Shown one piece after another: positions 1-6,650 of a stretch of DNA of 7,074 nt. The notes under the pieces were generated by a model that searched no databases, was not told the origin of the DNA, and saw nothing but the letters and a program-made list of their open reading frames with translations. Source of the DNA: Bacteroidales bacterium. GTDB taxonomy: Bacteria > Bacteroidota > Bacteroidia > Bacteroidales > VadinHA17. Made by a program: the position numbers and the translations under genes. The stretch spans positions 384 to 7,457 of the forward strand of contig PMNJ01000294.1 of assembly GCA_003162595.1 (NCBI GenBank), read 5' to 3'. Every line of letters starts with the position of its first letter. Position 1 is the stretch's first letter.

Positions 1-434
1 TACTGTTTGAGAAGAATGAATCACAGCACTATGAAATCAGGACGATTAAAAGGTTTGAAGCAGAATGGAACAAGAAGCTTACCATGTCTTTTGCCTGTCT
101 GGTTTTCTTCTTTATCGGGGCTCCCCTCGGCGCAATTATCAGGAAAGGTGGTTTAGGGACTCCGGCAGTTATTTCCATCTTTTTCTTCGTTGTTTATTAC
201 GTTATCTCAATTTCAGGACAGAAACTTGTGGAAGAAGATGTTGTCGGTACATTTGCAGGGATGTGGGCAGCCTCATATATCTTATTGCCGATAGGGGTTT
301 TTCTTACATATAAAGCTACTACCGATTCTGTTATATTGAACATTGAAACTTATCTGATGTTCTTTAAAAGAGTAAAGGATTATATGTACAAATTATTTAT
401 AAAAGAATCAGGCAGAAATTCTGTCAACGACTAA
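1..434 (+). CDS. LptF/LptG (YjgP/YjgQ) family permease, C-terminal part
   Basis: This is the 3' end of a gene that enters from the left edge. The frame opens at base 3 and gives 143 residues before the TAA at 432-434. Members of this family are the inner-membrane subunits of the LPS transporter (LptB2FG), which extracts lipopolysaccharide from the inner membrane and passes it to the periplasmic bridge. Visible are three hydrophobic segments (partial residues about 28-45, 53-71 and 83-103). The first follows a basic WNKKLT stretch and contains the typical F-x-G-A-P-L-G-A-I-I-R-K-G-G-x-G turn (residues 37-52), a hallmark of the C-terminal membrane bundle in this family. A charged tail rich in Lys follows the last helix. 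LptF and LptG cannot be told apart from this fragment. ribBA starts 6 bp downstream on the same strand, so the two are probably co-transcribed. Confidence 0.85.
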   Translation, partial: LFEKNESQHYEIRTIKRFEAEWNKKLTMSFACLVFFFIGAPLGAIIRKGGLGTPAVISIFFFVVYYVISISGQKLVEEDVVGTFAGMWAASYILLPIGVFLTYKATTDSVILNIETYLMFFKRVKDYMYKLFIKESGRNSVND

Positions 435-440
435 AAAATA

Positions 441-1679
441 ATGATAATGAACGATATTATGCTGAATTCTGTCGAAGAGGCAATTGAAGATATAAGACTT
501 GGAAAACTTTTGATTGTTGTTGATGATGAAGATCGCGAGAATGAAGGTGATTTTATCTGTTCTGCTGAACTGATAACACCTGAAATAGTCAACTTTATGG
601 CTAAACATGGCCGAGGACTTATCTGTGCAGCATTGCCTGAAGAAAGATGTGAAGAACTGGATCTAAACCTGATGGTAGGGAACAATACGTCCATTCATGA
701 GACACAGTTCACTGTGACAGTTGATTTACTGAATGAAGAAACAACAACAGGAGTATCGGCTTTTGACAGAGCTCTCACTATTAAAGCGCTGGTTGATCCG
801 TCAACCAAACCTACAGACCTTGGACGACCCGGACATATATTTCCTTTAAAAGCAAAATCAAAAGGAGTTCTGAGAAGGGCCGGACATACAGAAGCTGTTG
901 TAGATCTGACACGATTTGCAAATCTCCGCCCCGGAGGCGCCCTGGTTGAGATAATGAATGATGATGGTTCTATGGCGAGGTTAAACGATCTTGTTAAGAT
1001 CAGAGAGAAATTTGATATAAAAATAATTGCAATTAAGGACCTTATCAAATATACTCTTGAAAGAGATTCAATTATAGAGAAGGGTGACAGGGTTAAACTA
1101 CCAACCGAAAGTGGAGATTTCGAATTTATCCCTTTCCGTCAGACCAGTAACGGTATTGAACATGCCGCCCTTGTAAAGGGCAAATGGACAAAAGATGAGC
1201 CGGTTCTGGTCAGACTTCATTCTTCATGCTTTACCGGCGATATTTTTGGGTCTATGCGATGTGATTGCGGACCTCAGCTAAAGAAAGCTATGTCAATGGT
1301 TGAAGCTGAGGGAAAAGGGGTAGTTATTTATCTTAGCCAGGAAGGCAGAGGAATAGGTCTCCTTAACAAGATAAAAGCTTACAAGCTTCAGGATGAAGGA
1401 ATGGACACTGTGCAGGCAAATCTGAAACTTGGATTTGGTGAAGATGAGAGAGACTATGGTGTTGGCGCAAGTATAATGAGGGAACTCGGACTTGGAAAAG
1501 TACGGCTTATTTCAAATAACCCTGTGAAAAGGGCAGGATTGGAGGGTTACGGGATAAAAATTGTTGAAACAATACCTCTGATAATCGAATCGAATCCTCA
1601 CAATAGGTTCTATCTTGAAACAAAAGCAAACAAAATGGGACATAATCTTACATGTTATAAACATCTTGCCAAGGATTAA
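441..1679 (+). CDS. ribBA: Bifunctional 3,4-dihydroxy-2-butanone-4-phosphate synthase / GTP cyclohydrolase II (RibBA)
   Basis: A 412-residue fusion enzyme supplies both entry points of riboflavin synthesis. The RibB half makes 3,4-dihydroxy-2-butanone 4-phosphate from ribulose 5-phosphate; the RibA half opens GTP to the diaminopyrimidine precursor. RibB (about 1-205) shows the acidic DDEDRENEGD loop at 28-37, KHGRGLICAAL, a RPGHIFPL block and GHTEA at 148-152. The usual PAGV motif near EIMN reads PGGA here, a mild change. RibA (about 219-412) shows the zinc ligands C263, C274 and C276 in HSSC-x10-CDCG, then YLSQEGRGIGL, GFGEDERDYG, NNPVKRAGL and KMGHNL. The length matches fused RibBA proteins, and both active sites look intact. 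The ATG at 441 is taken as the start; the ATG at 447 is an equally possible alternative, and neither has a clear ribosome site. No FMN riboswitch fits in the 6-bp gap after the permease gene, so expression probably depends on an upstream promoter. Confidence 0.96.
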   Translation: MIMNDIMLNSVEEAIEDIRLGKLLIVVDDEDRENEGDFICSAELITPEIVNFMAKHGRGLICAALPEERCEELDLNLMVGNNTSIHETQFTVTVDLLNEETTTGVSAFDRALTIKALVDPSTKPTDLGRPGHIFPLKAKSKGVLRRAGHTEAVVDLTRFANLRPGGALVEIMNDDGSMARLNDLVKIREKFDIKIIAIKDLIKYTLERDSIIEKGDRVKLPTESGDFEFIPFRQTSNGIEHAALVKGKWTKDEPVLVRLHSSCFTGDIFGSMRCDCGPQLKKAMSMVEAEGKGVVIYLSQEGRGIGLLNKIKAYKLQDEGMDTVQANLKLGFGEDERDYGVGASIMRELGLGKVRLISNNPVKRAGLEGYGIKIVETIPLIIESNPHNRFYLETKANKMGHNLTCYKHLAKD

Positions 1680-1712
1680 CAGTTATTCTATTTATATGAT
1701 AATAAACCATTT

Positions 1713-2690
1713 ATGAAAAATCTCAGGATAGTATTCATGGGGACTCCTGAGTTTGCAGTGGCTACGCTTGGCTCATTGCTTATGAATGGGGCCAATGTGG
1801 TAGGTGTAGTGACCGCTCCTGACAGACCTTCAGGAAGAGGCAGGAAAATAACAAAATCTGCCATAAAGATATTTGCCACATTCAGCAATCTCCCCCATAT
1901 CATGCAACCTATTAATTTAAAGGATCCTGAATTTATTAGTACCCTGAAAAAGCTGAATGCTGATCTTTTTGTTGTCGTAGCCTTTCGTATGCTCCCTGAA
2001 GAAGTATGGAAAATGCCGCCTCTTGGTACAATTAATCTTCATGCTTCACTACTTCCTGATTATAGGGGGGCAGCGCCGATAAATCATGCGATTATAAACG
2101 GAGAAACAACAACGGGTGTTACAACATTTTTTATTGATGAAAAAATAGATACAGGAAATATACTATTCAGAGAAGAAGTACATATTTCACCTAACGAAAA
2201 TGCTGGTGATCTTCACGATAAGTTAAAGATCCTTGGAGCGAGGCTTGTAATCAAAACACTGGCTTATATTACTGCCAACAAGGTGAATACATTATCTCAG
2301 ACAAATCTTATTAAACAGGGAGAATCTACGAAACTTGCCCCGAAGATCCATCCTAATGACTGTATTATTGATTGGAACAACGACCAGGTTAAAATCCACA
2401 ATTTAATCAGGGGCCTTTCACCTTATCCTTGTGCAAAGTCATGGTTCAAAAATGAATCCACAACAATTTCATTCAAGATCTTCGAGAGCCAGCCGGAAAT
2501 TGAGAAACATAATTTCGAACCTGGAACAATAATCTCCGATGGAAAACATTATTTAAAAATCAGTTGTAAAAATGGATTTTTGAATATTATCAGTCTGCAG
2601 CTTGAAGGGAAGAAGCGGATTGGTACTGTCGACTTCCTCAGAGGATTCAGAATAACAGAATTCACTATTCAGGTTAATAAACCGGCTTAA
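1713..2690 (+). CDS. fmt: Methionyl-tRNA formyltransferase
   Basis: The 325-residue product transfers a formyl group from 10-formyltetrahydrofolate to methionyl-tRNA(fMet), preparing the initiator tRNA in the cytoplasm. The N-terminal Rossmann-type domain begins with RIVFMGTPEFAV (5-16) and the APDRPSGRGRK loop (35-45). The catalytic set expected from E. coli Fmt (N106, H108, D144) is present as N108 and H110 in NLHASLLPDYRGAAPI and D146 in the IDTGNIL motif. The C-terminal tRNA-binding domain (from about residue 210) carries IDWNN and IRGLSPYPCAKSWF. The length is normal. The ATG at 1713 lies 33 bp after ribBA, with no visible terminator or TAnnTTTG box between them, so fmt is probably read with the upstream genes. 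The last 17 bp, including the stop codon, overlap the 3' end of the convergent lipoprotein gene. Confidence 0.96.
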   Translation: MKNLRIVFMGTPEFAVATLGSLLMNGANVVGVVTAPDRPSGRGRKITKSAIKIFATFSNLPHIMQPINLKDPEFISTLKKLNADLFVVVAFRMLPEEVWKMPPLGTINLHASLLPDYRGAAPINHAIINGETTTGVTTFFIDEKIDTGNILFREEVHISPNENAGDLHDKLKILGARLVIKTLAYITANKVNTLSQTNLIKQGESTKLAPKIHPNDCIIDWNNDQVKIHNLIRGLSPYPCAKSWFKNESTTISFKIFESQPEIEKHNFEPGTIISDGKHYLKISCKNGFLNIISLQLEGKKRIGTVDFLRGFRITEFTIQVNKPA

Positions 2691-3693
2691 TGCTTCTCAA
2701 CCAAATCTTTTTACCACCTTCGGGTTCTGTGCCTTCATCCATCCTGTTCATTTCATAAAGTCTCTTAAGTTTTATACCGAAGCGCTGGGAAATAAGGTAC
2801 ATTGTATCTCCCTCCACAGTATTATAATACTCTTTCCCGGGTTCTGCCTTATCCCTTTTAGGCTGAATATATAATATTTGTCCGGGGATGAGTTGAAAAT
2901 CATTTTTAAGTTCATTATATTTAGAAAGTTCCCATCTAAGTAATTGAAACTCATTTTCAAGTTTTTCTCTTGTATCTCCATCCTTAACAATAATATATTG
3001 TATCCTGTTATTCTCCAGAACTCTCTGAAGGTGAGCCGAAACGGCCGGGTTCCCATTTGAAAATTTAATAGTTTTTTTAGTGCTATCCCCGGAATGATTT
3101 ATAACACGCACTTTCACAGTGTCGGTGATATGTGGCGGCAAGTTGGCTGCAATATACCCACGATCAAAATTCCAGAGATTGTTTTCTTCAATAGTCCTGA
3201 TCAGCATATTCGGATAATCAGGATTTGTTGCATAACCAGCCTTTTTCAAGCCATGGGCCCACGCTTTGTAATCAGTGGAATTCAGACTGAAAAGGAAACT
3301 ATATCGGGATACAGATTTTAGAAAATCAGAGTGGTCATAAAAAGACTCCGCCGCCCTGCTGTATTTTCTGAAACACTCATTTCTTTTGTTATCATTATGG
3401 GTGAAGGTAGGTCCTGTCCAATTATCATGACATTTGATTCCAAAGTGATTATTTGCTTCTCTGGCAAGAGTGCTATGTCCGCAATCAGATTCAATAATAC
3501 CCTGAGCCAGAGTAATACTCGCGGGGATACCTGTTCTCTTCATCTCTGAGACTGCAAGGTCCCAATATAAATTTACATAATCCTGAACCGATTGATCAGG
3601 TGTTGAAGATGAAACCAGCGGTTTATAAGCTTTGCATGAATACAGAAATGATAATAAAATCAAACAAAGAACGGGAAATAGTCTGTTACGCAT
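2674..3693 (-). CDS. Glucosaminidase-family lipoprotein with two LysM-like repeats (putative peptidoglycan hydrolase)
   Basis: The 339-residue product is a likely N-acetylglucosaminidase (GH73, FlgJ-like) that would cut peptidoglycan glycan strands. Residues 1-20 form a lipoprotein signal: basic RNR, a hydrophobic core and a lipobox LYSC with C20 as lipidation site. The next residues, KAY, lack the acidic surface-export signal described for Bacteroidota lipoproteins, so an outer-membrane position facing the periplasm is inferred. The catalytic domain spans about 33-180 and contains TLAQGIIESDCG with the expected catalytic E68, the ANNHFGIKC block and GLKKAGYATNPDYPNMLI. Cys 71, 88 and 107 could form a disulfide. 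Two LysM-like modules follow, a divergent one at about 232-278 and a clearer one at about 289-334 (VEGDTMYLISQRFGI). The frame also opens with TTG at 3696, but the ATG at 3693 is preferred. Its target in cell growth or division cannot be read from the sequence. The 3' end overlaps fmt by 17 bp. Confidence 0.9.
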   Translation of the reverse strand: MRNRLFPVLCLILLSFLYSCKAYKPLVSSSTPDQSVQDYVNLYWDLAVSEMKRTGIPASITLAQGIIESDCGHSTLAREANNHFGIKCHDNWTGPTFTHNDNKRNECFRKYSRAAESFYDHSDFLKSVSRYSFLFSLNSTDYKAWAHGLKKAGYATNPDYPNMLIRTIEENNLWNFDRGYIAANLPPHITDTVKVRVINHSGDSTKKTIKFSNGNPAVSAHLQRVLENNRIQYIIVKDGDTREKLENEFQLLRWELSKYNELKNDFQLIPGQILYIQPKRDKAEPGKEYYNTVEGDTMYLISQRFGIKLKRLYEMNRMDEGTEPEGGKKIWLRSIKPVY

Positions 3694-3709
3694 CAAGATT
3701 AATTTACGT

Positions 3710-3717
3710 CAAAAATA
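3710..3717 (-). promoter_or_regulatory. Possible Bacteroidota -7 box for the glucosaminidase lipoprotein gene
   Basis: On the - strand this reads TATTTTTG, an exact fit to TAnnTTTG. Sixteen bases separate it from the ATG at 3693, so the leader would be very short. A TTTTG lies upstream, but about 24 bp away instead of the usual 19-21 or so, making the -33 element weak. The position in the 68-bp divergent gap supports a promoter; AT-rich chance matches are common. Confidence 0.3.
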
Positions 3718-3761
3718 AACAAATATCACTACCTTTATACTCAAAACTAACTAAGCGTGTA

Positions 3762-4259
3762 ATGATTAGAACGAACAATATATCATTTTCATATACGGAG
3801 TATGAAAAAACTGAAGAACTTGAATCCGATGACAGGGAACTTGTTATTGCTGCCAGAGAAGCAGCCTTAAATGCGTATGCTCCCTACTCAAATTTCAAAG
3901 TTGGAGCAGCGATCAGGCTGGAGACCGGAATAATTGTAAAGGGAGCAAATGTAGAAAATGCAGCCTTCCCTTCCGGAATATGTGCTGAGAGGAGTGCCCT
4001 TTCCAATTCTATATCAAATCACCCTGAAGATAAACCCGTTGCTTTGGCTATAGCCGCTATGACAGAAGAAGGGTTAACCGATGATTTTCCCGCTCCCTGC
4101 GGAAATTGCCGGCAGGTAATTGCCGAAGAGGAGTCAAGGACAGGAAATAAGATAAAAATAATTCTCGCGGGGAAAAATAAAACACAGATTATTGATGGAA
4201 TCAGCTGCCTGCTTCCTTTGCAATTCAAAGGGAAGAATCTGAAGATTAATCTTCCCTGA
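3762..4259 (+). CDS. cdd: Cytidine deaminase
   Basis: The 165-residue enzyme hydrolyses cytidine and deoxycytidine to uridine and deoxyuridine in pyrimidine salvage, normally as a cytosolic tetramer. The zinc site typical of the short tetrameric class is complete: C74 and catalytic E76 in GICAERSAL, plus C113 and C116 in PAPCGNCRQV. The substrate-binding stretch GANVENAAFPSG (61-72) and AYAPYSNFKVGAA (38-50) are also present, and the tail ends with the LLPLQFKGKNL block. The frame is open back to an ATG at 3600, but that would add 54 unrelated residues and run across the start of the opposite lipoprotein gene. The ATG at 3762 gives the normal family length and leaves a 68-bp divergent gap. 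No good promoter box was found; TACCTTTA at 3730-3737 is only a near match. The last 14 bp overlap the 3' end of the convergent response regulator gene. Confidence 0.95.
   Translation: MIRTNNISFSYTEYEKTEELESDDRELVIAAREAALNAYAPYSNFKVGAAIRLETGIIVKGANVENAAFPSGICAERSALSNSISNHPEDKPVALAIAAMTEEGLTDDFPAPCGNCRQVIAEEESRTGNKIKIILAGKNKTQIIDGISCLLPLQFKGKNLKINLP
4230..4256. repeat. Inverted repeat at the convergent cdd / response regulator junction
   Basis: GGGAAGA at 4230-4236 pairs with TCTTCCC at 4250-4256 (7 bp, 13-base loop). Nested inside, 4241-4254 is a perfect 14-bp palindrome, GAAGATTAATCTTC. The repeat covers the stop codon of the response regulator gene and ends next to the cdd stop. It can fold on either transcript, so it might help end both messages or mark their 3' ends. 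No proper T-run follows on either strand, so it is not a standard intrinsic terminator, and it is also coding sequence for both proteins. Confidence 0.4.
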
Positions 4260-4941
4260 CAATTAACTGGAAACCGGCTCCATGGATATTTTTAATATTC
4301 AGATCGGGATCTTCCGATAAGAACTTTCTGAGTTTTGTTATGTAAACATCCATACTTCTGGCTGTAAAATAATCATCAGAACCCCATATTTTCTTAAGAG
4401 CCATTTCCCTGCTTATCAATGCGTTGGGATTAATGGCCAATAGTTCCAGTAATTGTGCCTCCTTCGGAGATAATTTTTTTTCGTCATTACCAATAGTCAA
4501 AGTCCTCAACTTTGAATTAAAAACAAACTTACCTATTTCATAAAAATCCTTTGTTCCTGATTGAAAATCACGTCTTAAAATTATTGCCCGTATTTTTGCA
4601 AGAAGTATATCAGTATCAAATGGTTTGGTTACATAATCATCCGCTCCTACGCCATAGCCTTTTAGAACATCCTCTTTCAGCTTTTTAGCGGTAAGAAAAA
4701 TTATCGGGACTTCATTGTTAATCTGTCTTATCTCATTTGCTATGGTAAATCCATCTACATGAGGTAGCATAATATCTAGGATACAAACATTAAAGACCCC
4801 TTTCCTGAAATGATCAATTGCGTATTTTCCATCATCGACCCACTCAACAGAGTAGTCATTAATTTCAAGGTATGATTTAAGAACCGATCCAAAACTTAAA
4901 TCATCTTCAACAAGAAAAATCTTAGCGGGTTTGTTGCTCAT
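4246..4941 (-). CDS. OmpR/PhoB-family response regulator (RprY-like)
   Basis: The 231-residue product is a two-component transcription factor. The receiver domain (about 5-122) has the acidic pocket D13/D14, phospho-acceptor D56 in CILDIMLPHVDG, T84 in IIFLTAK and K106 in DDYVTKPF. The C-terminal winged helix (about 136-231) begins at FVFNSKLRTLTI, has the LSPKEAQLLELL helix, and a recognition helix around 194-208 (ARSMDVYITKLRKFL) followed by the wing containing IHGAGFQLI. All residues needed for phosphorylation are present. The ATG at 4941 lies 2 bp after the kinase stop codon, so translation is probably coupled and the kinase is its partner. The style, notably FLTAKKLKEDVLKGYGVGADDY, resembles RprY of Bacteroides and Porphyromonas, but orthology is not shown. 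The 3' end overlaps cdd by 14 bp. Targets are unknown; the TTAAC repeats upstream of the kinase gene are a candidate binding site. Confidence 0.93.
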   Translation of the reverse strand: MSNKPAKIFLVEDDLSFGSVLKSYLEINDYSVEWVDDGKYAIDHFRKGVFNVCILDIMLPHVDGFTIANEIRQINNEVPIIFLTAKKLKEDVLKGYGVGADDYVTKPFDTDILLAKIRAIILRRDFQSGTKDFYEIGKFVFNSKLRTLTIGNDEKKLSPKEAQLLELLAINPNALISREMALKKIWGSDDYFTARSMDVYITKLRKFLSEDPDLNIKNIHGAGFQLIVRED

Positions 4942-4943
4942 AT

Positions 4944-6584
4944 CTAATTATCCCAGTTAAATGGTAAATATATTTCGAACCTGCTTCCTTTACCAGGTTC
5001 ACTGAAAACCTGTATACTGCCCTTATGGGCTTCAATTATAGACCGCGCATAATTTAAACCAAGGCCGAATCCCTTGACATCATGCACGTTACCAGAGTTT
5101 TGACGATAGAACCGTTCAAATATTTTACTTTGAACTGCTTTCGTCATACCTATTCCTTTATCCTCAACGTATAAAATTACGCCCTTTTCACGATTACTTG
5201 TTGTGATATTAATCTCAGGCAAATCAGGTGAATATTTAATTGCATTGTCAAGAAGGTTGTTTACCAGATTCGTAAGATGCTCAAAATCACCATATATAAA
5301 TGGTTCTTCAGCATTAAGGTTAAGGTTGATCTTCCCGTTTCTTTGATGAACCTGTATTTCAATTGTTTCCAGCACATGTTCAATAATGGTATGAAGAGAG
5401 ACATTTTCGTACTTAAATTCTATCTCCTTTTTGTCGAGCGATGCTATCTGAAGAATTGTTTCCACCTTCTTATTCATCCTGCTGTTTTCTTTCTTGATCA
5501 TACCGATGAAATGTCTGATACTGGCCTCATCATTAATGACCTTAGAATTAGTTATAGTATCTGCTGCAAGAGAAATGGTGGCAATTGGAGTTTTAAACTC
5601 ATGAGTCATATTGTTTATAAAATCAGATTTCATCTCTGAGACTTTTTTCTGTCTTATTATAAAATAGAGACTTAAGGCAAATGTTGCAAGTATGAAAAGT
5701 GAGAATAACATTGAACCTCCCAGTATCCATACCATTGATCCGAGTACATAATTAGTCCGTTCAGGGAAAATTAGCGAAAGAAAAAGATCCTGTCTTATAA
5801 TATTGTCGGGAAACAATCTGACCCTATACATACTCTTCAGAAAATCACTTTTTTGTGATTTTTTAAAAGTTCCGTCCTGAACTACACCGTTTTTGATTAT
5901 GGCATATTCATAAGGAGTGTGTATACCGGTATATGCAAGAGTTTGTTGAAGAGTGTAATCAATCTCCTTATTATCAAGTTCGAGGGTCTTTTCCCACTGG
6001 TAAATCTCATTGATCATCTCCTCACTCATGTTCTGAAACTCATTTGATCTTTTTTTAACCCAATCGAGAAATTCATTTTGTTTAATATATACTTCCCTGG
6101 AATTTGTATTAAAATTTTCTCCTTTCCTGATTATGTTAATCTTACCAGATTTATCAGGAGAAGAAACCGCATATGTGACTGAATCAGAAACAACTGAAGT
6201 GTCATTGGTGATAGTATAAGATTTGTTTACTCTGGTGACTTTATCTTTATCACTACTACCGGTAACAGACTGGTTTGTAATACTTAAACTGAATTTTTCC
6301 CCTGGATCTGATGAATAGCTACCGATACTAAGATATCCGGTAATATTGTTTGAGGAATTATTGAAAGGAATCGGTTCAACAGGCATGAAGTTATTAAAGA
6401 AATTCATCTTCCTGGAAGACTCAATGGTATTTGCCGCATTATAGAGACTAATACCTACTGTGTTGTTGAAACTTTCATTCTGTATATCAATAGCTTTCAT
6501 TATCCATACGATCTGAACCCAGATAATGCCTATGATGGATAACAACATCATGAGAATAAGTCCGGCAAATTTCTTCCTGTTCAT
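4944..6584 (-). CDS. Membrane sensor histidine kinase (RprX-like), partner of the adjacent response regulator
   Basis: With the ATG at 6584 the protein has 546 residues. A membrane helix at about 6-29 follows basic NRKK; a periplasmic region of about 250 residues follows, then a second helix at about 284-310. The cytoplasmic part has the H-box NMTHEFKTPIATISLA with phospho-acceptor H328, the N-box NNLLDNAIKYS with N447, the G1 box DKGIG at 475-479, the F-box IFERFYR at 488-494 and the G2 box GFGLGL at 505-510. No HAMP domain is evident between helix 2 and the H-box. The periplasmic region starts with a Ser/Asn/Thr-rich stretch and ends with a more ordered part (DWVKKRSNEF onward) that I cannot assign to a named sensor fold; the ligand is unknown. 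The frame also opens at an ATG at 6602, adding MIYFCT. The later ATG is preferred because the basic residues then sit at the N terminus and because a TATTTTTG promoter box lies between the two starts. Confidence 0.92.
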   Translation of the reverse strand: MNRKKFAGLILMMLLSIIGIIWVQIVWIMKAIDIQNESFNNTVGISLYNAANTIESSRKMNFFNNFMPVEPIPFNNSSNNITGYLSIGSYSSDPGEKFSLSITNQSVTGSSDKDKVTRVNKSYTITNDTSVVSDSVTYAVSSPDKSGKINIIRKGENFNTNSREVYIKQNEFLDWVKKRSNEFQNMSEEMINEIYQWEKTLELDNKEIDYTLQQTLAYTGIHTPYEYAIIKNGVVQDGTFKKSQKSDFLKSMYRVRLFPDNIIRQDLFLSLIFPERTNYVLGSMVWILGGSMLFSLFILATFALSLYFIIRQKKVSEMKSDFINNMTHEFKTPIATISLAADTITNSKVINDEASIRHFIGMIKKENSRMNKKVETILQIASLDKKEIEFKYENVSLHTIIEHVLETIEIQVHQRNGKINLNLNAEEPFIYGDFEHLTNLVNNLLDNAIKYSPDLPEINITTSNREKGVILYVEDKGIGMTKAVQSKIFERFYRQNSGNVHDVKGFGLGLNYARSIIEAHKGSIQVFSEPGKGSRFEIYLPFNWDN

Positions 6585-6588
6585 AGTA

Positions 6589-6596
6589 CAAAAATA
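6589..6596 (-). promoter_or_regulatory. Possible -7 promoter box for the two-component operon
   Basis: The - strand reads TATTTTTG, matching TAnnTTTG exactly. Only four bases separate it from the ATG at 6584, so a transcript starting here would be nearly leaderless. No TTG is seen at the usual -33 distance, which would fit a promoter that depends on an activator. The box lies inside the coding frame if the ATG at 6602 is the true start. Confidence 0.3.
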
Positions 6597-6624
6597 TATC
6601 ATAAAGTCGTTAATAAAGAAGTAT

Positions 6625-6650
6625 TTAACTTTTCATTAACTCTTATTAAC
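6625..6650. promoter_or_regulatory. Three helically phased TTAAC repeats upstream of the kinase gene (candidate operator)
   Basis: TTAAC occurs at 6625-6629, 6636-6640 and 6646-6650, with start-to-start steps of 11 and 10 bp. A fourth copy in the opposite orientation (GTTAA) is at 6609-6613. Direct repeats on one face of the helix are the usual binding architecture for OmpR/PhoB-family regulators, and such a regulator is encoded downstream. If transcription starts near 6584 the three repeats span about -41 to -66, a normal activator position. The region is very AT-rich, so chance cannot be excluded, and no binding is shown. Confidence 0.35.

Noticed and set aside
435..440. FMN riboswitch expected before a riboflavin gene
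   Set aside because: Only 6 bp separate the permease stop from ribBA, and I see no conserved RFN-type stems within the permease end.
695..1048. 117-codon - strand frame opposite ribBA
   Set aside because: It lies wholly antisense to the highly conserved RibB domain and its product looks like random translation.
2772..3056. 94-codon frame on the - strand inside the lipoprotein gene
   Set aside because: It is a shadow in another frame of the glucosaminidase-LysM gene, without recognisable motifs.
3600..3761. Long N-terminal extension of cytidine deaminase from an ATG at 3600
   Set aside because: The added 54 residues match nothing expected in the family and overlap the 5' end of the opposite lipoprotein gene. 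The ATG at 3762 gives the normal length.
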